From assembly GCA_012845835.1 (NCBI GenBank), contig JABAKD010000028.1, positions 6,806,296 to 6,870,295 of the forward strand: a stretch of DNA of 64,000 bases, in the 5' to 3' direction. The stretch is from Undaria pinnatifida (Eukaryota; Sar; Phaeophyceae; Laminariales; Alariaceae). Each line of letters opens with the position of its first letter. Position 1 is the stretch's first letter. Below are positions 38,927-50,500 of the stretch, one piece after another. The position numbers were made by a program, and so were the translations under genes. The notes beneath the pieces are model-generated. The model was not told the origin of the DNA, did not search any database, and saw only the letters and a program-made list of their open reading frames with translations.

Positions 38927-39282
38927 CTGAAAACAGGCTGCGCTGCTGCTTGCAGATTGCGTGCACGCCAAACGCCAAGGTCGCACACGCGCAATACGGT
39001 GATTAGTGATTAGTGAACATGCCGGGGATGTAAACGCCTGCCAGGCCGTATGAAACCCCGTGCGGCGGGATTGTTGCATAAAAAGTTTCTTCCTCTCAGC
39101 GCCTCGCTTGCTCTCGCCTAATGTGCTGCTGCGTTCACGGCGGGGTGTACGAAGAAGTATCCTCTACAGAACATTGCGCAGACTGGAATAGTTCCGTCAT
39201 CGTTGATTTTTTGGTCTTACGCTTTGATGGTGGTGGCCATTTGACAGCTACAACAGCAGACTAGCGGTACCTTCGTGTGACG

Positions 39283-39549
39283 ATGTGGAAGGTTGGTCGA
39301 GATGTGTCCCGAAGAACGAGCAATGCTGCCGTTGTTGCAGGCGCGGCTGGTGGTGGTGGTGGTGATGGCGGTGGCGGCGGCGGCGGTGGTGGCGGCGGTG
39401 GTGGTGGTGCTGTGACTGCTGGAGATGTAGAGCGACAGCAAGAGTGGAGGCAGCACCAGGAAACGAGAGATCATGATAGAGACCGGAACTACCGCCGTAG
39501 CCTCGCTCGACAGGCTTCGGGGCCCCGCGGAAGTACTACAAGAGGAAAG
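39283..39549 (+). CDS. Candidate first exon, Gly-rich then basic
   Basis: The ATG at 39283 (MWKVGRDVSRRTSNAAVV) is followed by a Gly run and a charged segment (GDVERQQEWRQHQETRDHD), and the exon ends GGAAAG at a GTGAGA donor at 39550 in phase 0. The opposite strand is also open but reads as poly-Thr. The partner exons are unknown; exons of the + strand gene at 47.5 kb are in a compatible phase, which would place the retrotransposon inside an intron. Confidence 0.35.
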
Positions 39550-39649
39550 GTGAGAGTGATACGCCGGCATGCATGTTCTAAGGGGAGTCGCCGACCTATA
39601 TCTTTCCTTAGTGACGACACACACCCAGCAGTATTACGCACGATCGGAG

Positions 39650-40065
39650 TATCACACACAGCTTGCCAAGATGAGGTTTGACGAAATCTCGATCTCAGAC
39701 CGGTGGCAATGGAAGGCCAAAAGTTTGAAATTCCCGAAGATCCCAGCCAAACGTTGCCTGAACGGTCGCCTATGGGCCCAATTTGGTAGATTTGTTTTGT
39801 TAATCTTTCCAGATTTCCGGAGAAAAACGATTTCTCGCACCGATCTTGGCCAACATCGGCCTGAGGAATTCTCAAGCAGATCTTGGATTAGACGCGGCGC
39901 AATTTCGTGTTCTCCACACACTTCGATCGTCATTTTTCCCCCATAGCGACGTTACCCGGAACCTTTCAGCAAAATAACCCCCAAAAAACGTTTGCAAACA
40001 TTTTGGCCAAGCTATCGGCCTTCCGTTGTCATCGGTCTCACAGCTGGAGTGTATTTTCTTTTTAT
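39650..40065 (+). mobile_element. Short repeat, long version of the GTATCAC element
   Basis: The left end GTATCACACACAGCTTGCC and right end TCTCACAGCTGGAGTGTATT match the 75-bp copy at 37230-37312, with about 330 bp of extra internal sequence. No protein-coding signal was recognised. Confidence 0.45.
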
Positions 40066-40633
40066 ACATCATACCACATATCCAAACAATTTTCGGGGAC
40101 ACTTGGCATGCAGTAGAGGTCCCTCTATAGTGCCGATGTAGTACCGGTTGGACGCTATTAGATACATGTACAAAATTGCAGCTGCTACTCGGAGAAGGCT
40201 CGCCAGCTTTTCTTAGACGTATTTTTGAGCTTTTGCCGCAGTAGCTTGCGATGACGATCACCCCTCGGCCCGAAACTCCCTCATCTTCCCTCCCGACCCC
40301 GACTTTGTCGGAGGAGGCCTCGGGCGTGCTTGCACCGTGCCGGGGCCGCCGGCTGGCAGGGTGTGCTTTACTCGTTTTTTTGAAATATATTCCAAAGACG
40401 TCAGCTGTGAGTTGGAACATTTGAGCGGTCGGTACTGAGATCCAACAGTGGAGCGGTCTAAATTCAATTTTGCAAGCTGCGTGATTCATGGAAGTCTCGT
40501 GGCAATACCTTCTCCCCTCGGCTACTCCCCGGCCAGGGTGGTGCTCGGGCCTAAGGCTTCCCCAAAACGTGCCAGAGCCCCTGAGGGTGTGTGTGGCGTC
40601 GACCTTACTTGTGCGCTGAACTAGCGCTCGGGT

Positions 40634-43600
40634 ATGGCCGGGCCGGCGATGAAAGCCAGCGACAAGGCAAAAAAGTTCTTCGCGGAATTTTTTAACGCAG
40701 CACCCTTGCCTGCGGATGCAGTGTCGAGTCACCGCCGCGGAAAGCGTGGAGCTCGTATCGAACAGAGAAGAGAGGATCGAACCCACGTGAGTAAGCACCA
40801 AAGTCGGCAAGGAGATGGACGTGGCGTGTCGGGACTGATGCCCCCTTCACGTTGGCACTTAAGCAAGAACCGGGCTGGGCGAAGGGAGACGGAGAGGGGG
40901 AAATACTCTGTTTGGGAAAAACGGAGGGTGGAAGGGAGGAAATCGGACGCTCGGAAGAAGAGGAGACGTAGGAGGTTTCGAAGGGCTGCTCAGAAAATAC
41001 GCACAGATGCAAGGGCTAAGTCGAGGGCGGGGAAACTCGTCGTGGGTACCTACAACGTTCGCACACTTGCTTTCAAGGGCACGAACGGCATAGGCCACGC
41101 CGAGGTGATACTGAAGACTTGCGAGGACGCAGGTTTTGTTATTATAGGATTACAAGAGGTGAGGCGCGATGGACAAAGTGCTTTTACGGCGGCGGTCCAT
41201 GTTGCGTTTTGCTCGGGAGCAGAAGGAAGAAAGCACGAGACGAAAGGGAAGCACCGGGTAGGCATGGCCGTTAGAGAGTCTATCGTGGCAGGGATAGATG
41301 AGGGCGACGTCGTGGTTGAGTGCGTCAGTGCTAGATTGATGAAGGTTCGCATCCAACTCAAAGGGAAATCTAATGATGTGTCTTTTATTGCAGGCTATGC
41401 TCCCACTCTCGACAAAAGCACCAGCAAAAAAAAATACTTTTGGAGTTCACTTGACGAGGTGGTCAAGGGGGTACCCAGTAGGGACCACCTCCTTGTCCTG
41501 ATGGACGCAAATGCTCGTACAGGCATGAGAGGGATCGGGTGGACCGACAGTAAGGTATTGCGTGCATACGGATGTGACGAACTGAACGACAACGGAGAGC
41601 GACTCTTGATTCACGCGACTGATGAAAATCTCGCCGTCCTCAACACGTACTATGCTACACCTGCTCGTGGTATATCGTACACGTTTCAGAGTCCTAACCG
41701 AGGAAAGGCCCAGCACAGGATTGACTACATACTTACTCGGCAATTGGATAGACGATTTGGTACGTACTGTCAGTGTGCGGGCCCCACCCAGGGAGAACGC
41801 TGAGTCGGACCAGAACCTCGTATTCGGAAATATTCGCCTTTTGGGCCGCATCGCACCAAATCGTCCGAAGAGAGTAATCAAGAACCGGCGAGCTATTGAT
41901 CTACCAAGATTCATGCCGGACCCGCATCTCCGGATGCATTTCCAAGAAGCGATAGCAGCCAAGGTTGCCTCCCCGATACCCACTACTAATACCGGCAGCG
42001 TTGATTACATGACCTCAGTACTAACCGAGACGTTACTGTCGAATGCGGCCGACATAGCGCCCCTATTCGGCGCCGACATGTACCGAGGGGCTGGTGTGCG
42101 ACCGAGGAGACGAAAGCGGAGTTGAATGCACGATGGCAGGATAGGGAAGACGCGAGGAAACGGGTCCGTCCTGCTCAAAATGATCGTCGTCTACGGCGAG
42201 CCTTGAAGGCGACCACCAAACAGCTGAAACGCACGCGGGCGGAAGCTGCACAGAAGTTCTTCGAAGATTACGTCAGCCAACTCGAAGGGCGTATCCGAGA
42301 AGGTGATCAGTTTGGCTTCTACAAACACCTAAATGGGATGGGTGTTGAGGGGAAGAGGACGTTTAACTCGCAGTACATCAAGGACGCGGAAGGTCGATTG
42401 CTGCGGGATAATGCCCTCATCCGCGAGCGGTGGGTGAGGTGGTTTCACACATTGCTTAACACCAAGTCGCCGACCCTTGACCCGAGCATTGTGGACGAGC
42501 TTCAGCAGTGGCCCCCGTGCGGACCACTAGACGATGTCCCGTCTAGGTACAAAGTATAGGAGGCGATCCGTGCGTTGGCGAACCGAAAGGCGGTAGGGCC
42601 CGATGGTCTCCCGGCCGAGCTCTTAAAGGTCTTGGCCGACGAAGGAGAATTGGACACGCTCGGAAAGTTCCACGATATCATCGTCGCTGTGTGGAGGGGA
42701 GGTGGCGTGCCGTAACAATGGAAAAATGCAACGATTAAGGTGCTTTACAAGAAGAGGGACCGTACAGAGTGTGGCAATTATCGTGGAATCTCCCTCGTGA
42801 CTCACGCCGGCAAAGTACTCCTCAAAGTCATCGCGGGTCGCCTGAGTGACTATTGCGAACGCGAGAACATTTTGCCGGAGGAACAGTGTGGGTGCAGACC
42901 CCAACGCTCGACGGTTGACATGATGTTCGTAGTATGACGACTGCAGAATTTGGCGCGGGAGAAGGACACACCCTTGTACTTGTGTTTTATCGACCTCACC
43001 AAAGCATATGACTCTGTCGATCGAACCCTCTGTGGGATGTCCTTGCTCGTTTTGGCGTAACACCGAGAATGCTCGCCATCATCCGGCAATTCCGCGACGG
43101 CATGCAAGCAATCCGCCAATTCCACGACGGCATGAAAGCATGCGTGCGGTTGGATAATGGAGAGTGCTCGGATAAGTTCGACGTAGGGCAAGGTCTCAGG
43201 CAAGGATGCTTGCTCGCGCCACTGCTGTTCAACATATTTTTCACGGCGGTACTGCGTTTGGCCGAGAAACGCTTCCTCGCTGATGCAGCCATCACGGACA
43301 ACATGGTGCAGCTCCAACGAAAGAAGGAGAAAGGCGAGAAGAAGGGCACTTCACGCACAGGCCAAGTCGATGGGCGGGGGAGGAAGGAGGAGGAGGAGGT
43401 GCAGAGATTGTGGGGCGTGATGTACGCTGACGATGCGGACATTGTATTGCGATCATCAGAAGGCTCGAGAAGATGATGACGGTGATCGTGACTGCGTACT
43501 CGGCGTTCGGGTTTACGGTCTCCGAGGCGAAAACAGAGATCATGTACCTGCAAACCACAGGTGGGGTGAAGGTGTCGTTCACCATCAAAGCAGTCGGCCA

Positions 43601-44276
43601 TGTATACAAACTAACAATCGAGTTTGTGTACTTGGGCGGGGCTATCACCGCAGACAGAGAACTCTGCATCGAAATAACGCGGCGTCTTCAGAGGGCCTGG
43701 GCGTGCTTTCAGCGGTACAAGATGGAAATCTATGATCGCCCGAGTGTTCGCTTACGGTTGAAGCTGCGGTTGCTGAAAGCCGACGTGATCGAGACACTAC
43801 TCTACGATTGCATGACGTGGAGCCCGAACAAGTCTGACTACGACAGGCTACGACGGGTCCACCACTCCATGCTCCTCCGATGCCTCGGATGGCGGAAACG
43901 GAAGCGCGACGACCACACCCTATCGTACGCCGACGCGCTTGCCAAGACAGCTTTCGAGAGTATAGAGGCGATGATAGTGCGCAAACGGAGGATATTGTTT
44001 GCGGGATTCGTAGCACGTATGGGGGGGGAGCGTCTGCCACAGAGGGTGATGTTTGGGGAGCTTGTTGGGGGTAAGGGCTACTAAGGGGGGCAAGAGAAGA
44101 ACTGATTGGTGCACCTGAAGGAGGATATGTCGGTCTTTTAAATTAAGTTCGAAGGGTGACGAAAGGCTGCTCAGAAGGCCGGCAGATGGTTTCGCCGGGT
44201 GGAGGAGGGAGCCGAGTTATTCATGCGGAAATTGCATGCGGCGGAGAGACGCAGAGCTGCAGAGCGACACGCATAG
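40634..44276 (+). pseudogene. Decayed non-LTR retrotransposon ORF (endonuclease + reverse transcriptase)
   Basis: The polyprotein is split by frameshifts and stops. Fragment 40634-41803 has a basic N-terminus and an apurinic-type endonuclease (VGTYNVRTL, IIGLQEVRRDG, LVLMDANARTG, the ending QHRIDYIL). A frameshift near 41760 is followed by a linker to 42559. The reverse transcriptase part then shows [69 protein letters not shown] and the catalytic YADD ([10 protein letters not shown]). Stops interrupt at 42557, about 42713 and 42935, and frameshifts at about 43020 and 43470. The C-terminal part (TLLYDCMTWSP, VHHSMLLRCLGW) runs to 44084, with an RKLHAAERRRAAERHA-like tail to about 44276. The catalytic motifs remain but the copy cannot make a full protein. 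The clade was not determined. Confidence 0.85.
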
Positions 44277-45307
44277 GCCGCGGCAGCGCCATCCACCGTC
44301 GGCATCTATAAATGGCCGGGGGAGGGGGGGAGGGGGAGGGGGAGGGGGGAGGGGGAAGGGGGGAGGGGGGGAGGGGGGAGGGGGGAGGGGGGGAGAGGGG
44401 AGAGGGGGAGGCGGGGAGGGAGGAGGGGGGAGGGGGGAGGGGGGGAGGGGGGGAGGGGGGGAGGGGGGAGGGGGGGAGGGGGGAGGGGGGAGGGAGGGAG
44501 GGGGGAGGGGGGGAGGGGGGAGGGGGGGAGGGGGGAGGGGGGGGGGGGTGGAGGGGGGAGGGTGGAGGGGGGGAGGGGGGGAGGGCGGGAGGGGGGAGGG
44601 CGGGGGGGGGGGAGGTGGGGCGTCCTGCCCAAGAGACTGAAGTCTAGGTATGGCCATCATCGCCTTGAAGTTTGTGGGCCTTCCAATGGCTGTCACAAGA
44701 TAGCGTAAGGCCGCCCTGACTTCTTCGCCTTGTTGCGATCTCCCCCCAGTGCCATCGATGCACTTGATACCCTCTATGAGCCCAATGCCGTCTTTAGTTC
44801 CTAGGGTCTGCAAGTATGACCTTTTTCCCCTTTTCCTTTCCTTGCTCCCTCTTCTTGTCTTTTCTTCTCTTTTCTTGTCTTTTTTTTTCACTTCTTTTCT
44901 TTTCTTTTCATTTCTTTTCTTTCTTTTCCTTTTTTGCTTTCTTTTGTTTTCTTCCCTTTCGTTTTCTGTTCTTTTTTTTTTTTTTTTTTTTTCCCATTAA
45001 CTTGAGTCTGACGTGCGTATGCGTAGTGATAGATACTACGTGTAATGTACACGTGGTAGTCGTTTTTTCGGGCGCGAGTAGCGAGACGTATGAACCAGTA
45101 TGAACCTGACACATGGTAGGCTGACTCCCGATTTTACTTTTTATACGTTTCTGGCGGAGGCATGAATTGCGTCGGCTGTGATATATGCGAGTACCACCTT
45201 TGGTTTGTTTGTATTTTTTCCCTTGGATATTCCTTAGCTCCAGAGTGACTGGAGCCTGTCCTGTGACCACGGACTTGATCATGCGAGTTAATGTGAAAAC
45301 AACAACA
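44277..45307 (+). mobile_element. LINE 3' region with G-rich minisatellite and (AAC)n tail
   Basis: It follows the retrotransposon ORF. It begins with 330 bp of GGGAGGGGGG units (44305-44625), then unique sequence, then the segment shared with the truncated copy at 10818-11450, including a long pyrimidine tract (44820-44995) and a short AACAACA tail at 45301-45307. A shared 3' segment and microsatellite tail are the usual marks of a LINE 3' end. A target duplication for this copy was not found. Confidence 0.65.
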
Positions 45308-46689
45308 TAGGAGTACTCGCATACAGGGGAGAAGAGAGGAGAGAGGCCCAGGTATATGTGGTTGGACTGCTAACAATGATGATACGGTAGCAGCAGTACG
45401 GTACGAGGTGGTTTGACGATTTCTGCTGTTGCTGTTGTAGTAGTCCTGCCATACCACCCACCGGTACTCGATTATATGTCCTTGGCATATGATAAGATCA
45501 TGATGGGTTTCTCGTTCTCCCGACCGTTCCATTGTTTTCTCCCTTCAATATATACAACCCCCCTCCACACTCGCTCCACCTCATACTTGCAATGAAGTAC
45601 CACACCGTACCCCTTGGCAGTAATTTGCCGCTTCTACGGCCCCTCTCCGCTCCGTCTACCTGTCTTACGGGCATGCGCGGAGCCGCAGGCGGGCGTCAGC
45701 CCGCCGCGACGAAGCCCCCCTGGTAGTGCTTGTGAAATTTTCTGCCAAAAAAGATGGGAACCAAAAACGGTGGAATCATACGGCGTAGTGCGGGTTGCCG
45801 TTGTAGTGCCAGCATGTCCAGCAAGCACATACCGGCCCTATGATATAAGAGGGTCCTCCACGTCGGGTTAGCTTCGAGAGGGCTGTATAAGGGCCCAGTT
45901 AAAGCTAACCCCAACCCCTAACCCCGACCGCCTACGAGAGCTTAGGTAATTTCTTGCAATCAAAGATGCAAGGAGGAGTCGTTATGTGGGCTTATCGAAG
46001 CTCGGCCAAATCGTGAACGGTGATTTGTAGAACTGTGGGTGGGAAGATTTTCACGACCAATCGCTGATCCGGGGGTGTTAGCCAACTAAGTGACTTCACT
46101 CGGCAGGTCGGCTGGCCAGGCCAGCCGACTTAGGTCAGCCGACTGGCCTGGCTTGTCGATGCAAGTCATGCGAGCGAAGCGAGCCAAATTAGCCCCCCCC
46201 CATGCCCCGGTCGAGGACCCCCCGCTCGAATGAGAAAAAAAACATCCCGCGTCAAACAATCCTTCCAATAAACATGGAAACCCAATCAGTCGGATAGTCG
46301 GCACCTCCGGGAAACAACCATTAGTCCGGCTTGTCGAGTAGCGCGAACATATGATACTCCCATTGGAAAATGGAAGGGTCGGTCGAAGCGAATTTTAGTT
46401 TCGACTCATATTATGTGAGACCCCAGGAGTTTTAAAAAACGAAAACATTAAAAAAACACAGCAGCGGCAGCAGACGCTGGCCGGAGGACGAAAAGCGTTG
46501 CATGGTCGGAACGCGCTTGTTTCTGCTGTGTGCGGCTGCCGGGTTGCCGATGAAGAACCTTTTACGTGCGTCCGTTCCTGGCTTGTCCGTCTCGGTGCGC
46601 TCGCTCACCATCTCGCGAGAGCTACCATGTGGCCATCGTCTCTCGTCCAAACCATGAGTAAATACCACTATCCCCGGAAATATAAGGAA

Positions 46690-46860
46690 CGTGAAATACA
46701 GGTGTTAAACCTAAAGCGGTGTTTATAAATCGGGACAGAATGGTATGTCCTGTAACCTTGGCGGGATCGATACGAGAGTGTTAAACCTAAGACGGTAATT
46801 CTAGATCGGGACAGAATGGTATGTTCTGTAATCATGGCGGGATCGACACGTCGTATCGAT
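46690..46860 (+). repeat. Tandem duplication, about 78-bp unit
   Basis: Two copies of GTGTTAAACCTAA...GGGACAGAATGGTATGT...GGCGGGATCGA follow each other. No gene was recognised between 45310 and 47500. Confidence 0.7.
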
Positions 46861-47568
46861 CTCGAAAGCGCCACCATTGAAAGGAGAGCGAAAAAAATGT
46901 CCAGCGTTTTTTAGATTCCATCCAAAATATTGATGTTTTTTTTTCAATACTGTTCGATGACGTACCATCTCGAGCTACATGGTAGTCGCGCAGTGTTCGG
47001 TCCAACGAATGGATGCATGCCAGCGTTGCTAGAGACGTAGGGGTTCTACGATTGAAATGCAAATACCGGGAAGGGAGCGAAACTATCGACATATGATACG
47101 CGTATTGCGCGCGGACCACAGAAATGCAGCGTTTCCGAATTCCAACCAAAAAAATGATACGTTTTCAGCGAAAATGTCGCTGTCGTTTCCCCCCCCCCCT
47201 ATTTTGTAGAAAGGTTGTATCATGCATGTCATCATTTTTTCTATTCAGAAAGCGGACGATTCTAACCAAACAAGGCCAACGCCACATCTGTCAGTCCATG
47301 ACCTCCCTCTCTCCACCAACCCTCAACCCCCAGTCCTTCTGATATTCAGCCGGTTTGATTCCAAGCAGATGGCGACTTCTTTGTCGACGCAAACTTTGAC
47401 TTCCCCAGCTCATCCACCCACCCCCCGCTCTCCCCGCCCTCCTCCCTAATTTAACGGGTGATGTTTCTGTGGGTGCTGTAAATCACTCCCAGCAGATCAC
47501 GACTTTTTTTGTCAACGCAAGCCATGACTCTCCCAGCTCACCTCCCCTCCCTCCTAATAAAACGCCCG

Positions 47569-50500
47569 ATGTTTTTGTGGGTGCTGTTGAATCAGGCTTT
47601 GTTTGCCTTGACGGGACTGTGCTTTTTCGTGGTTCTGTTGCTATTAGTGGACGTCATGAAGAAGAGGCGCTTTGAGAAGGAGGTGAGAGGGAATGGACGG
47701 GGGAAGGGGAAGGGGGGGAGCGGGGGGGGAGGGGTGTTGTTGTTGTTGTTTACGCTGTCATTCATATGCAAGAAAGTAAGCACAAGGTCCCAAAGTCCGC
47801 CTCGCAAGCGGTTTGTAGCAGGGTGCAGCTCACCCTTCATGCGACTCGCCGTTTGCCTTACGGCGCTTTGCGCTCGATGCAAGCAATGCCTTCCTGGTTG
47901 GTGAAAACCTGACGCGCCCCGTCCCAGCATTGGAGAGACGCGAGGGTCTACGGCCATACCTAACATGAGTACCCCCGCCCCCTCTTTCTATCTCTGGCGT
48001 GTAACGTGCGATGCAGCCCCTTATCGGCGGTCGCGGTGTTTGTTCATATGTTGCATATCCTGACTGACTGGTAGCACCCACGTGCTTCGAGAGCAGTACC
48101 GGGGTATATGGGTTGTACCGTTGCTCTTGGACGACGAAAATTATGATGACAATCGAAATGGAATAGTATTGAAGATGGATTTCAAAATGGAACGCTTTAG
48201 GTGGAAGTAATAATGAAACCGAAGAACCTAGCTTAAAGCTAATTTAACCGTAACATAACTTTTGGCCTCAAGTGAGCGGATTGTTCTTGTGACTTCGGCC
48301 AAAAGTGTACAAGCTCTTTCCGCAAAATTAAAGTGGATAGGTTTGACGGTCGCTCAGCTGCTAGACATTACCAGGTACGTATATACTTTGTGTACCGTAA
48401 CGACGGCTAACCGCCGGCGCTGAGCTAACAGTCTGCTGCCCCTGCAGGTGCCTCAGCAGTGGTTATCGTGCTTTGTCTATTTGGTGCATGCCGGGTATCT
48501 AGCATCAGCTCCGGTGTTTATTCTTGTCACCGCAAAACGATATCGCGCGTCATCGTCAGGAGACGACTGGTGTTTAGAAACCCCATGTAATTTTGGCGAA
48601 TATCGGAAGTGTAGCCAAGGGGCGGGTGGGCGATGGTCGGCACGCGAATCCCCCCCCCCCCCCCAACCTTTTTCGTCGCCTCGAATGTTCATCCCCTCCT
48701 CCCCTCCCTTCCACTCCCCTTTTATCCCTCCCCTCCCCTCCTTCACTACCTTCCGTTGCCCCCCCCGCCCTTGAAGGGAGATGCGTTGTCGATGGTCAAA
48801 TGACTAAGGCAAGCAACAGATGAGTACACCCCCCCCCCCGCTCCCCCTCCTCCCTTCCTCACTGCCGCCGGCGTTTCCCCCCCTCCACCCCCCCCCCTCC
48901 TCCCCGTTTTTTGTTTTGCTCTGCTCTGCAACGACAGGAGTTGTGGGACAGGCTCTACATGCGCGCCGTTATCAGCGACTCATACAACTGGCATCTCGGC
49001 TGGCGATTGGAGGACCTCACGCGACAGGCAGCCAATCAGAGGGCTCGGTTGATGACGATGGTTGACACTTTGGAGCAGCTCCCGACCCGACCCCACGGCC
49101 CGCCTCTGCCCCTAACGGCGAAGATGGTGGCTTGGGTTGGTGGTGGGCAGGAGGGGGCGGGGGATGGGAGGGGTGAGCGCGAGGGTGAGGGGGATGGAGG
49201 GGGGACTGTGGAGGGGAAGGGGGGCGGGGGGGGGGGGGTGTCGCAGGCGGTGCTGCTAGCGAAGGTGTTGGCGCAGGAAGAAGACTTGAACCGGGTGGTG
49301 TCGGTGGAGTGTGCGGCGAGGCCCGACTTGTATGTTCAGGTGGGTTGGACTTGTATGTTCAGGTGGGTTGGGGAGGAGTTCCGAGGTTGTTGGCGTTTTT
49401 GCACAGGAGGGAGAGGGGGGGAAGGGACGGGGAGGGTGACAGCGTGTATGACTGCTGTGGCGTTGGAGGGGGGATGTACAGTTGGCGAGAGGACCACTTT
49501 GTTAGGGCTCCGTCGCAGCGCCCAACGAGGCTTCAGTCCACCCTAGTCAACCCGACCCAACCCCACCCAGACTTTCCTAACCTGCCTTCCCTTGCTTGCC
49601 GTCGCTCCGCCCTACCTGCTCGTTTCGCTTTGTGAGGTCTCTCTCCCTAGCCGCAGTGTGCGTTTTAGACCCACTATTTGTACATTTGTACTGGTATAGA
49701 TGTGCGCCCGCCCCCTCTCCCTCCCTTGCTTTTTTTTTGTTTCTGTTGGCCCCCCCGCCTTTAGGTGTTGCTTCTCCGCTTGGTTTTTGTTTTTGTTGTT
49801 GTTGTTGTTGTTGCTGTTGTTGTTTGCCCGCTTCTTTCAAGCTTCATTGCCGTTATCCTTAGTCCTGTTTGCTTGTTCCGCCCCATCTGCGCTCTGCATC
49901 TCGTGGACCGCGGCGCGGGCAACTTAGGTCGGGATGCACGCCATGGTGGCCTCGGCGGACGCGAGCTGCAAGGTCTTCTCCGCATCCCGTACGCTCGACC
50001 CGCACGCTCTCTTTGAAAAGGTGGCCGCCATCGCAAAAATACCACACCAGTGGTTAGTCTTTCGTTTTTTTATTCAGTCTCTTATTAAACATGCTAATTC
50101 GTGTTGAGTTTAAAAAGGCCTTTTTTTTAGCACTTTCAGACTCGCTCTTACTATTCCAAAATGTACCATTCTCGGACTCCAAGGGATTTTGTTTGGGGTA
50201 CAGTTGGATCGATGTTGCTATCTTCTCGCGCTTTGTTTGCTTTTTTGCCTCGCCGCCTATTTTTTTTTTCGTCTTGTTTCTTTTGCTCTCTGGCGTTGTT
50301 TTGGGGCTTGCCCCGCCGCCTCTTCAAGGTACTTGCCTTCCCTTGTCGACGACACGTCCACGAAGACACGTTAATGTACGGGTTGAGCTCGCATACGGAC
50401 GGTTCGCGCTGCGTACCTTGTTCAGCCATTTTTTTTTCTCCTGTTTCGGTTGTGTTTCACAGGGTTTGCCATTCTGCTGAGCTCTGGGGGTGTTGGGGCG

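Noticed and set aside
39872..40810. 312-residue open frame on -
   Set aside because: It crosses a short repeat (40397-40485) and the start of the LINE ORF on the other strand, with no domain; judged a chance frame.
44236..44640. Gly/Arg-rich protein on + and Pro-rich proteins on -
   Set aside because: The frames are produced by the GGGAGGGG minisatellite of the LINE 3' region.
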